Shown piece after piece: positions 17,759 through 25,696 of a DNA stretch of 64,000 bases. Both the position numbers and the translations under genes were made by a program. This DNA is from Bryobacterales bacterium KBS 96. GTDB taxonomy: Bacteria > Acidobacteriota > Terriglobia > Bryobacterales > Bryobacteraceae. Position 1 is the stretch's first letter; every line of letters starts with the position of its first letter. Below the pieces are notes generated by a model. That model was not told where the DNA came from, did no database searches, and saw only the letters and a program-made list of their open reading frames with translations. The DNA lies in NCBI GenBank assembly GCA_000381625.1, contig KB906767.1, positions 3,057,304-3,121,303 of the forward strand. The letters run 5' to 3'.

Positions 17759-18742
17759 CTATTCAACGCTCTCGCCGTATTCTTTCAGCTTCCGGTACAG
17801 CGTCGTGCGGCCGATGCCAAGAAGTGCGGCCGCGATGGTACGGTCGCCCTTGGTGTATCGAACGGCGTTCAGAATAGCCCGCTTCTCGAGCTCGGCCAGC
17901 GGTTCGACAGGATGAATTTGGTTCGGAGCTTTGGAAGTCGAGCTTTCCGGTGTGATCATCTGCTCACGCCGCGGATTTACAACCGTCGTTGGCAACTCAC
18001 TGGGCGATAGCCATGCGGCGGAGTTCATGGCGACCATTTGTTGGACGGTATGCTCCAGTTCCCGGACATTGCCCGGCCAGTCATACTGGATCAGCAACTC
18101 CATTGCCTCGTCCGAAAACCGCTGGCCGGTTCCGTACAAATTGAGAAAGTGAGTGAGCAGAGCGGGGATATCGTCCCGGCGTTCCCGCAGAGGGGGAATC
18201 CGGAGGCGCATCACGTTTAATCTGTAATAGAGATCGCGGCGGAACCGTTCGGCCTCCACTTCGGCCACAAGATCGCGATTGGTTGCCGCGATCACGCGAA
18301 AGCTGGAGGTACGCTGTCCGAGGGCGCCCACCGCCCGAAATTCCTTTTCCTGCAGAACTCGCAGCAGCTTCATTTGCAATTCGAGCGGCAATTCGCCGAT
18401 CTCATCGAAGAAGGCCGTGCCCCCATTCGCGGCATCGAGTAAACCTAGTTTCGAGGTATGCGCCCCGGTGAATGCGCCTTTGGCATAACCGAACAGTTCG
18501 CTCTCCATCAGAGGACCGACAAGCGACGAGCAATCGATGACAACAAAGGGGCCGTGCGGCTCCATATTGTGAATGGCCCGGGCGACCACCTCCTTGCCAG
18601 TTCCGGTGTCCCCGAGAATCAGGACCGGAAAGCGCGACTTGCTCATACGCTTGATCTGGTGATGTACCTGACGCATTGCCGGCGAGTTGCCAACTAAGGT
18701 CGCGAGAGGCGATAAATCGCGTGCGAGTTGCGGTTGCACCAT
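17759..18742 (-). CDS. Sigma-54-dependent transcriptional activator without sensory domain (PspF-like layout)
   Basis: Enhancer-binding AAA+ activator of 327 residues. The central domain begins almost at the N-terminus and shows Walker A GDTGTGKE, the sigma-54 contact loop GAFTGA and Walker B GGTAFFDEIGEL. The end is a Fis-type helix-turn-helix (RTIAAALLGIGRTTLYRKLK). There is no receiver, GAF or PAS domain, so activity must be set by a partner protein or by expression level, as for PspF or HrpR/S. Neighbours are rlpA upstream and a GT4 downstream, so envelope-related targets are plausible. No sigma-54 promoter was identified in the window. Confidence 0.93.
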   Translation of the reverse strand: MVQPQLARDLSPLATLVGNSPAMRQVHHQIKRMSKSRFPVLILGDTGTGKEVVARAIHNMEPHGPFVVIDCSSLVGPLMESELFGYAKGAFTGAHTSKLGLLDAANGGTAFFDEIGELPLELQMKLLRVLQEKEFRAVGALGQRTSSFRVIAATNRDLVAEVEAERFRRDLYYRLNVMRLRIPPLRERRDDIPALLTHFLNLYGTGQRFSDEAMELLIQYDWPGNVRELEHTVQQMVAMNSAAWLSPSELPTTVVNPRREQMITPESSTSKAPNQIHPVEPLAELEKRAILNAVRYTKGDRTIAAALLGIGRTTLYRKLKEYGESVE

Positions 18743-18814
18743 GATCTTTTCGGCTGTGGAAAGCCTCCAAAAGAGAGTGGCGCAAATGCAAGAAACCTCT
18801 CTGACAACTCCTGC

Positions 18815-19564
18815 TTAATAGGAGGGACCTGCCGCGGAGATATCCGCTCCGGCAGGAGGCGGCGCCGCAGGCTGGGTTTGTGAATCGAGCCGAACGATAT
18901 AGAGTTCCTCGCGGCCGGCGCGAAGCCGCGCGGCCAATTGCTGTGCCGCCTGAGGTGAAGGTTCCTTGCCAACCAACACCCGGTACAAAGGAACCCGGCC
19001 TTGCTTGAGAGCGATTTGCGCAGTCCCATATCGCTCCGCATATCTGGCGCGGACGCGACTGGCGTTCGCGTAATTCGCAAAGGCCCCTACTTGCACCGCG
19101 TAGAAATCGTTGCTGGGGAGATCGACCGGCGCCGAGACAACTTCAATTCGGACGCGCGCGATGCCTGGACCAAGCATTCGGATTTGACGCGCCGCCGCTT
19201 TCGACAGATCGATGATGCGGTTGCCGACAAAGGGACCTCGATCGATGACACGAACATCGACGCTCAATCCGTTCTTAAGATTCGTTACTTTGAGCCAAGT
19301 ATTGAACGGCATGGTGCGGTGAGCCGCCACCAGCTTTTCCATGTCATAGATTTCGCCGTCAGCGGCAGGGCGCCCGTGATACGGCACACCGTACCAGCTA
19401 GCAAGCCCCTCCTCAACAGTACCGACCGGCACTGCTTTCGGCGCTTGGGGACGAGGACGCGGCGATTGCGCGGTTGCCGTTCTGTGCCGCTTGTGGCCGC
19501 AGCCAAACAGAAAGGCGACGCTCAACCCAACCGCGAGCAGCGTAGCGCAACGTGCAAAGTTCAT
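18815..19564 (-). CDS. rlpA: RlpA-like lipoprotein with double-psi barrel and SPOR domain
   Basis: Outer-membrane-type lipoprotein of the septal lytic transglycosylase family that cleaves denuded glycan strands. From the ATG at 19564 it has a lipoprotein signal peptide with lipobox LFGC (Cys about 22), a Pro/Arg-rich linker, the double-psi barrel (GLASWYGVPYHGRPAADGE and the catalytic-type VRVIDRGPF), then a SPOR domain (FYAVQVGAFANYANASRVRA) that binds septal peptidoglycan. A longer reading to 19732 would put its first 56 residues over a strong promoter on the other strand and hide the signal peptide, so I reject it. It is followed by the sigma-54 activator gene. Confidence 0.9.
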   Translation of the reverse strand: MNFARCATLLAVGLSVAFLFGCGHKRHRTATAQSPRPRPQAPKAVPVGTVEEGLASWYGVPYHGRPAADGEIYDMEKLVAAHRTMPFNTWLKVTNLKNGLSVDVRVIDRGPFVGNRIIDLSKAAARQIRMLGPGIARVRIEVVSAPVDLPSNDFYAVQVGAFANYANASRVRARYAERYGTAQIALKQGRVPLYRVLVGKEPSPQAAQQLAARLRAGREELYIVRLDSQTQPAAPPPAGADISAAGPSY

Positions 19565-19711
19565 CGCTGCGTTGATGGTAAACGCGCGCGGGCAGCAGTT
19601 GCAAGACCTCATCCGGACCGATTCGGCTCCAAACAATTTCAAGAGTGGACGTTTTATAGACGCGCGGAGTCCGAGGACGGCGTCGACGAAGTCCCGTGAT
19701 GCATTTTTTTC

Positions 19712-19740
19712 TTGACTTCTATTGCGAGTCACCTTATATA
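19712..19740 (+). promoter_or_regulatory. Strong sigma-70-type promoter of the Lys/Ala micro-protein gene
   Basis: TTGACT at 19712-19717 and TATATA at 19735-19740 are separated by exactly 17 bases, close to the housekeeping consensus. Transcription from about 19747 would leave a leader of roughly 50 bases with GGGAG (19784-19788) before the ATG at 19799. Confidence 0.65.
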
Positions 19741-19798
19741 TGAATCACACTGCGATCTGTAGAGATTGCAAATTTTACGTTTAGGGAGAATCGATCCA

Positions 19799-19867
19799 AT
19801 GAAGAACGCAACTAAGAAGGCTGCGAAAAAGGCCGCGAAGAAGGCTCCAGCCAAAAAGAAGAAGTAA
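19799..19867 (+). CDS. 22-residue Lys/Ala-rich micro-protein (histone H1-like repeat)
   Basis: A tiny gene encoding 22 residues, 11 of them Lys and 7 Ala, in the pattern KKAAKKAAKKAPAKKKK. Evidence that it is real: a near-consensus promoter 60-90 bases upstream, a GGGAG Shine-Dalgarno 10 bases before the ATG, and a perfect terminator hairpin 36 bases after the stop, so it is a self-contained transcription unit. The KKxx repeat resembles the DNA-binding tails of histone H1-like bacterial proteins (HctB, AlgP type), so a nucleoid or RNA-binding role is likely but inferred. A longer relative lies at 35754-35870. It is divergent from rlpA. Confidence 0.65.
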   Translation: MKNATKKAAKKAAKKAPAKKKK

Positions 19868-19903
19868 CCTTTCCGCGTTTGCGGAGATTTTAGTGAGTGC
19901 ATG

Positions 19904-19931
19904 ACGCCCCCGAGGAATCGGGGGCGTTTTT
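19904..19931 (+). terminator. Rho-independent terminator after the micro-protein gene
   Basis: ACGCCCCCGA (19904-19913) and TCGGGGGCGT (19918-19927) form a perfect 10-base-pair stem with a GGAA loop, followed by a run of T to 19931. A smaller hairpin (TCCGC-GTTT-GCGGA) lies at 19872-19885. Confidence 0.88.
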
Positions 19932-19980
19932 TATTTTGCTGGACGGCCCATTTGGAGGATGCGCCAAAGCGGGCGCGCAT

Positions 19981-20937
19981 TCAGGTCCGCTTGAACTCGA
20001 TCACACGAAACGCCTCACCCATCCCGAAGACAAGCTGTTTCCATTGCATTCGCCAATGTTGGTCCGCATGATGCCAGCGGCTTTCGAGATCCTCTTCGTC
20101 CCAGACTCTCAACACCCAGGCCGCAAGCGACGAGTTGCTCCGAGAGGAGAAACCCGAGCGCTCGGCGCATTCCCGGACCCAAGTAAAGTTCACATGCGCC
20201 GTGATGTCCTGGAAGCCAGGAGTCCTTAGGACATCAGTGTGCATTCGATGGCCGCGGTAGGAGACCAACGTGCCTTCCGGGAAACGGACGAGTTCGCGGG
20301 ATTCATAACCGTAGTCGATGAGCAGGAGATAGCCGGACGACAGTATGCCGGCGATTCTTTCCATCCAGTCACTTACTTCGAGGCACGCTTCCAATCGGCC
20401 GCCACTCGGGATTGCGCTGCCGAATCGCCCGGCATACTCCAGGAGCGCCGGGGACGCGCGCCCCGAAGTGAATCGAATTTGGCCATTACGCTGGTCAACG
20501 AGCAATTCCAGCCATTCCTCGCGTCTTTTCTCCATCAGGTGAATGGGCAGGGCATCGAAGAATTCATTTGCGAGAACGAGTCCCGTCCAGTTTTGCGGAA
20601 GCGGCATACTCTTCCAATCGTACGGACGATAGCCGAATCGCCCTAACGCCGACGCCATCTCCCCGCGCCCGGAGCCGAGTTCGAGCACTTCGAAGGGATG
20701 CGCCTCACTCAAGCTTTTCGTGAGTTGTTCAACAAATGTCGCCATCAACTCACCGAAGACGGGTTGTAGCTGCTCGGCGGTGTAGAAATCGCCGGCCTTC
20801 CCGAAACGGTCGTCCCGCCGGTAGTAGCCCAAGTCGGGATGATACAGGGCCAATTCCATATAACGTGCAAATGTGAGAGGGCCACGACTCCGGATCTCAC
20901 CGCAAATCAACTCGAGAAGCTCCTCATTCTGGGGCAC
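19981..20937 (-). CDS. MidA/NDUFAF7-type SAM-dependent methyltransferase
   Basis: Class I methyltransferase of the family that includes mitochondrial NDUFAF7/MidA, which methylates an arginine of a complex I subunit; bacterial members are little studied. Motifs: RSRGPLTFARYMELALYHPD, then GYYRR, then SAM-binding VLELGSGRGEMA and the family mark LANEFFDALPIHLM. The frame can be read from an ATG at 21021, but that overlaps the start of the divergent isomerase gene. A GTG at 20937 just before PQNEELLELI gives 318 residues and is my choice. No nuo genes are in the window. Confidence 0.86.
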   Translation of the reverse strand: MPQNEELLELICGEIRSRGPLTFARYMELALYHPDLGYYRRDDRFGKAGDFYTAEQLQPVFGELMATFVEQLTKSLSEAHPFEVLELGSGRGEMASALGRFGYRPYDWKSMPLPQNWTGLVLANEFFDALPIHLMEKRREEWLELLVDQRNGQIRFTSGRASPALLEYAGRFGSAIPSGGRLEACLEVSDWMERIAGILSSGYLLLIDYGYESRELVRFPEGTLVSYRGHRMHTDVLRTPGFQDITAHVNFTWVRECAERSGFSSRSNSSLAAWVLRVWDEEDLESRWHHADQHWRMQWKQLVFGMGEAFRVIEFKRT

Positions 20938-21013
20938 GCCGCCATTATCACCGACGACTGGACGATTGCCTGGCGGAGGCGCATTCCGACAACCTGGCAG
21001 ATAAGATGAACCC

Positions 21014-22024
21014 ATGCACATCCGGCTGGGGTACGATACCTACTCTCTGCGTTCCTGGAAATGGGATGGGATGCAGCACTTGAACTTTGCATCGCAGCAG
21101 GGACTCGATGCCATCCAGTTTTCGAGCAACGACGATTATGGAGACACTTCGCCTGAAGCTCTGCGCCGGGTAAAGGAACGCGCCGCGGAACTCGGGATTC
21201 GCATCGATGCCGGAACCGGGTGCGTCTGCGAATTATCAAAGAGTTGGAACCCGAAGGATGGTTCTCCTCAGCAGGTTTTGGAACGAGGCCTGGACATTGC
21301 GCATACGGTTGGAGCGACTGCGATGCGCTGCGTCATGGGGAGCCAGCTCGACCGGTTCGGCGACCGTCCCCTTGACGAGTTGATGAAGGCGCTGGTTAAG
21401 AATTTTAAATCTGTGCGGTCCAAGGCGCTCGACCTTGGCGTGAAAATCGCAATCGAGAACCACAAGGACCTGCAGGCGTGGCAGGTGAAACAGGTAATCG
21501 AGGACGCGGGCCCCGATTTCGTCGGTTCAAATCTCGATTTGGGCAATCCGACCTACGTCATGGAGAACCCATTGAGCACGCTGGAAATACTAGGTCCCTA
21601 CGCGATCACGACCCACGTGCGGGACACGGCAGTATACGAACACCCGCATGGAGCGGCAGTGCAATGGACGGCCCTCGGGGACGGCAGCATCGATTTCAAA
21701 ACAATCGTGGCCCGCTATAAGGAACTTTGTCCGAATGCATCGTTTCAACTGGAGATCATCACGGGACGACCTCCCCAGATACTGTCTTATCTCGACCCTC
21801 CGTTCTGGAAAACGTTTCAGGGGATGCCCGCCTCATCGTTCGCCAGTTTCATAGCCCTTGTGAAATCCGGGCGGCCCTTCGAAGGTCACATGGTGATTGA
21901 GGATGTGGAAGGCCGTGCTCCGGCTCCGCAGTTTCAGGACGCGCTGGTCTATCAGCAGCGATACGACCTCGAACGAAGCTTTAGGTATGCGAAGGAAAAG
22001 CTGGGCGTAGGCAAGCCGGCGTAA
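21014..22024 (+). CDS. Sugar phosphate isomerase/epimerase (xylose isomerase-like TIM barrel)
   Basis: 336-residue TIM-barrel metalloenzyme of the AP endonuclease 2 superfamily. Metal ligands are visible as KIAIENHKD (Glu), SNLDLGNP (Asp), ITTHVRD (His) and FQLEIITG (Glu), so the active site is complete. Members interconvert keto sugars or inositol derivatives. It has no signal peptide. It is divergent from the MidA-type gene and converges with hpnE, the two stops lying one base apart. The specific substrate is not predictable. Confidence 0.85.
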   Translation: MHIRLGYDTYSLRSWKWDGMQHLNFASQQGLDAIQFSSNDDYGDTSPEALRRVKERAAELGIRIDAGTGCVCELSKSWNPKDGSPQQVLERGLDIAHTVGATAMRCVMGSQLDRFGDRPLDELMKALVKNFKSVRSKALDLGVKIAIENHKDLQAWQVKQVIEDAGPDFVGSNLDLGNPTYVMENPLSTLEILGPYAITTHVRDTAVYEHPHGAAVQWTALGDGSIDFKTIVARYKELCPNASFQLEIITGRPPQILSYLDPPFWKTFQGMPASSFASFIALVKSGRPFEGHMVIEDVEGRAPAPQFQDALVYQQRYDLERSFRYAKEKLGVGKPA

Positions 22025-22025
22025 A

Positions 22026-23369
22026 TCAGGCGACGTCCGGGCGCAGGAACCGCATGGGATCTCCGAAGTGAGCCGTTACGGCCTCGGCCGCTAAGTACCC
22101 ACTTCGTACCGCTCCTTCCATGGTGGCCGGCCAACCGGAACGGGTCCAATCGCCGGCAAGAAAAAGGTTCGGGATCGTGGTCGCGCTCGCCGGGCGTTGC
22201 CATTCCAAACCCGGCCCTGCCGAAAATGTGGCGCGTATTTCTTTTACGACGTGGGCTCGTTCGAGGCGCGCATTCGCCACAGCGGGAAAGAAATCCTTCA
22301 GCTCACTCAGGACAAGATCGATGATTTCCTGGCGAGGCATCTCCACCAGCTTCCGCGACGCGCTGACAACGAGTTGGATGTGCCTTCCGCCTTCTTTGTT
22401 GAACATCCACTGAATCGTCCGATCGAGTAGCGTTGCGTGTGGAAGCCGGGTGATCGGGCGGTCGAACCAGAGATGAATGCCGGTAATGGGGGAGTGGGTG
22501 AATCTATCGGTCTTCACGTTGGCGTCCGGCGCAACCGTATCCAGCCTCTCGAATGGCAGCGCGCTGACATAAGCGTCCGCTGAGAACGAACCATCCTGAA
22601 GCTTCAACGATGCAACCTGGCCGCCGGCAATGTTGATTTCCTGAACCGGACATCTCGGCCGCAACTCGACCAGGGGATATTCGCGCCAGGACTCGGCGGA
22701 ATACAAGTGAGCCAATGGAACGCTCGGAATTCCCATCTGGTACGAGTCGCCGCGCGACAGAAAACCGAGCCAGAACACCTGCAGTCCGTGAACGGCGGCC
22801 ATGCGCTCCAGATCTTCATTGATCGCACTCACCAGCACTTGGCGCCAGAACCGCTCGATGGCCTGCGGGCCTTGCCGCTTCTCCTGTAACCAGTCGAGCA
22901 TCGTGATCTGGTCAAGATCGTGGCGATGATGGTAATCCCGCTGGACGGCCAGAAGTCCCCGTGCAACGTCCACCTTCGCGCGGACCGAAAGAAAGCGGAG
23001 CTTCGCGAACGAGCCCGTGAAATGTAAGGGCCGGGGCAGCCTGCCCGCACGCATCAGCGATAGCCGGCCACCTGGTTCAATCCAGTAGAACTCACGGCTA
23101 AAGTGGATGCGGTCCTCCACGTGAAGCCTGCGATAGAAGTCGAGCAGGTTCGTGCAGCAACGAAGCAGCACGTGCTGGCAGTTATCGATTGTCGGCCCAG
23201 TGCTGTCGGCGGAGTTCAGTGGATAGGACGTAGCGCGGCCGCCGAAAAACGGGCGTGCTTCAAACAAGGTGACTTTGTGCCCAACCGATCCGAGGGCGGC
23301 GGCGGCGGCTAACCCAGCTAGTCCTCCACCCACAACCGCAACGTGCCTTTGCGCCGATTGTCGGGTCAT
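22026..23369 (-). CDS. hpnE: Hydroxysqualene dehydroxylase HpnE (squalene-associated FAD-dependent desaturase)
   Basis: FAD enzyme of 447 residues that reduces hydroxysqualene to squalene in the HpnCDE route to hopanoids. The dinucleotide-binding motif VVGGGLAGLAAAAAL begins at residue 12, the phytoene-desaturase-like body carries RFWRQVLVSAINEDLERMAA, and the end has NLFLAGDWTRSGWPATMEGA, where the FAD is held. hpnC and hpnD usually adjoin but are absent here. Instead the start overlaps the stop of trpE(G) by ATGA, indicating translational coupling to tryptophan biosynthesis. The family call is good; a carotenoid desaturase is the main alternative. Confidence 0.88.
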   Translation of the reverse strand: MTRQSAQRHVAVVGGGLAGLAAAAALGSVGHKVTLFEARPFFGGRATSYPLNSADSTGPTIDNCQHVLLRCCTNLLDFYRRLHVEDRIHFSREFYWIEPGGRLSLMRAGRLPRPLHFTGSFAKLRFLSVRAKVDVARGLLAVQRDYHHRHDLDQITMLDWLQEKRQGPQAIERFWRQVLVSAINEDLERMAAVHGLQVFWLGFLSRGDSYQMGIPSVPLAHLYSAESWREYPLVELRPRCPVQEINIAGGQVASLKLQDGSFSADAYVSALPFERLDTVAPDANVKTDRFTHSPITGIHLWFDRPITRLPHATLLDRTIQWMFNKEGGRHIQLVVSASRKLVEMPRQEIIDLVLSELKDFFPAVANARLERAHVVKEIRATFSAGPGLEWQRPASATTIPNLFLAGDWTRSGWPATMEGAVRSGYLAAEAVTAHFGDPMRFLRPDVA

Positions 23370-25525
23370 CCGCGTGCGGTAGCGGCAGCCTTCGTATACA
23401 GCTCGATCATATTTTCAATCAGCCGCAGGCCGTTATCTTGATCCAACGTCAACAGCGATTCAGGATGGAATTGGACCGCTTCAATTGGAAGTTCGCGGTG
23501 CCGCACGCCCATGATGACGCCGTCGTCCGATTCGGCCGTAATTTCAAGAAAGGCCGGGAAGGTGTCCCGATTCGCGTATAGCGAATGGTAGCGGCCGACC
23601 CGCAGGGGCGAAGGCAAGCCATGGAAGATGCCCTTGCCCTGATGGGTAACCTGCGACCCCTTGCCATGCATCGGATAGCCCAGCACATCTAGCTTGCCCC
23701 CGAAGGCTTCGACAATTCCTTGCAACCCGAGACAAACGCCGAAGGTTGGAACTCCGCGATCCACAAGCTGCCGCACTAGTTGGGGAATGCCGAAATCGTG
23801 TGGACGCCCGGGACCTGGTGAGATCAGCACAATATCGGGAGCAATCTGGTCCAGCATCTCCCCCGCGATACCGGCTCTGTAAGTGAATACCGTGGCGCCC
23901 GTCTGGCGGGCATAGTTTGCAAGCGTGTGGATGAAGCAATCTTCATTGTCGATAAGCAGGAGTTTCACGCCTTCGCCAACACGCCGTGCTCCCGGCCGGT
24001 TTGATTCCGCAAAGGGTTTCGGATAAAGAGCGCGGAAAAAATTTGTAGCCTTCAGCCGCGTTTCCTGCTCTTCCTGCTCCGGGATGGAATCGTATAGCAG
24101 GGTGGCGCCCGCCGGATACCTAGCCTCGCCATCTTTCAGGTGAACCGTGCGGATCAGGATACCGGTGTTGATATCGCCGTTCAGTCCGAGAAGTCCGATG
24201 GCGCCGCCGTACCAGCCCCGCGCATCTTTTTCGAGATCCTCAATTGCCTGGGCCGCAGCTTTTTTTGGGGCCCCGATGATCGTGACCGCCCACATATGCG
24301 TGAGAAAGGCGTCCAGAGAATCGAAACCTTCCATCAGGGTCCCTTCCACATGGTCGACGGTGTGGAAAAGGCCTGCGTAGGATTCAATGAGACGGCGGCC
24401 AATCACGCGAACGGAGCCGGGGACGCAGACCCGCGATTTATCGTTGCGGTCGACGTCCGTACACATGGTCAACTCGGATTCCTCTTTTACAGAATCGAGC
24501 AACTCGCGGATGCTCTCCGCATCGCGAAGAGCATCTCCGGAACGGCGTGCCGTGCCCGCAATGGGGCAGGTCTCAACGCGCTTACCCTCGACCCGGACAA
24601 ACATTTCGGGCGATGCGCCCACGAGTTGCTCGTCGCCCATCTGGAGCATGAACTCGTAAGGGCTGGGGCTCGTCTTCTGCACGCGCCGGAATAGCTCGGA
24701 TGGACTACCATCAAACGGAGCCTTGAAAGTCTGGCGGAGAACAACTTCGTAATAGTTGCCGACACGCATGCCCTCGCGCACGGCCTCCACCTTCGCCATG
24801 TATTCTTCGGGCGTGTGGTCGGTCGTGATCTCATGCGGCCCATCCAGCGCCGCAGCTTTCGCGGCCCGGGGATTTTCGCGCGGAAAGCCGTCGGTCGACA
24901 GATCGTGACCGGAGAAGTCGTATTGATAATGCTCGATAGTCTCCCTTTTGCGATCCATGAAGTAAATGTCGTCGCAAAGGAAGAGATGAAGTGTCTTCTG
25001 TTCGCCCCGCGGTAAGCGCTGCTGAATAGGATCGAACTGCAGTAGCAGGTCGTAGCCGAATGCGCCCGCCAGCACCAGCCGCGAATCTTCGGGATTTCGG
25101 AACTCCTGAATTAGCGCCCGCAGAATGGAAAACGGCGAGGGCTGTTTGCTTCGGTCTTCTTCCGAGAAGACGCCGCTCAGCGGTTTCAGTTCACCAATCA
25201 GGCGATCCGCTTCGCCACGGAATGTGGCCCAGTGCGGATGGGTTTCGAGAACCTTTGTCAGAAGTCGATTCAGAACCCTGCCGCGCTCGTTCAGAGCGAC
25301 GATCTCCAGACTGCGCCCGCGCCCGACGATTTCGATGGGAGGTGTAACGCTCGCGACATCCCAGCGCGAGTAGCGCTCGGGATATTCGTAACCCGATGAG
25401 AGGTAAACTCCGCGTTTACCATCGAGTTGTTTCAGTTGTTTTTCGAGACCACGCGCGTACGGAACCTTAGAGGTAGTACGCGTCACCGTGATGCCGTGCG
25501 GAGTGGTGTAGCGCAACTGCGGCAT
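23366..25525 (-). CDS. trpE(G): Fused anthranilate synthase TrpE(G)
   Basis: Single 719-residue chain joining the chorismate-binding component I (about 1-510) with a glutamine amidotransferase (about 530-719), as in rhizobial TrpE(G). Component I shows DVDRNDKSRVCVPGSVRVIG and TIIGAPKKAAAQAIEDLEKD. The amidotransferase has SPGPGRPHDFG, the nucleophile region FGVCLGLQGIVEAFGG (Cys 598) and QFHPES. It makes anthranilate from chorismate and glutamine, the first step of tryptophan synthesis. PhzE-type aminodeoxyisochorismate synthases share the fusion, but the GAPKKAAAQ form fits TrpE(G). No leader peptide or attenuator was evident upstream. The 3' end overlaps hpnE by four bases. Confidence 0.93.
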   Translation of the reverse strand: MPQLRYTTPHGITVTRTTSKVPYARGLEKQLKQLDGKRGVYLSSGYEYPERYSRWDVASVTPPIEIVGRGRSLEIVALNERGRVLNRLLTKVLETHPHWATFRGEADRLIGELKPLSGVFSEEDRSKQPSPFSILRALIQEFRNPEDSRLVLAGAFGYDLLLQFDPIQQRLPRGEQKTLHLFLCDDIYFMDRKRETIEHYQYDFSGHDLSTDGFPRENPRAAKAAALDGPHEITTDHTPEEYMAKVEAVREGMRVGNYYEVVLRQTFKAPFDGSPSELFRRVQKTSPSPYEFMLQMGDEQLVGASPEMFVRVEGKRVETCPIAGTARRSGDALRDAESIRELLDSVKEESELTMCTDVDRNDKSRVCVPGSVRVIGRRLIESYAGLFHTVDHVEGTLMEGFDSLDAFLTHMWAVTIIGAPKKAAAQAIEDLEKDARGWYGGAIGLLGLNGDINTGILIRTVHLKDGEARYPAGATLLYDSIPEQEEQETRLKATNFFRALYPKPFAESNRPGARRVGEGVKLLLIDNEDCFIHTLANYARQTGATVFTYRAGIAGEMLDQIAPDIVLISPGPGRPHDFGIPQLVRQLVDRGVPTFGVCLGLQGIVEAFGGKLDVLGYPMHGKGSQVTHQGKGIFHGLPSPLRVGRYHSLYANRDTFPAFLEITAESDDGVIMGVRHRELPIEAVQFHPESLLTLDQDNGLRLIENMIELYTKAAATARG

Positions 25526-25696
25526 GGATAGGGAAGCCTAGGAGAGTGCTAAGTATTAGGATAGCAACCAACTATAAGCTTTTGAGTGTTCCTAATCGCG
25601 CTCGAAAGGCCAGTTCTCCGAAGCGTGAATCACGGAAACTGATTGAGTGAGCGGGCCGCCGCATCGTAAATCGGCGACTCGCCCGCGCAGCAGCCA

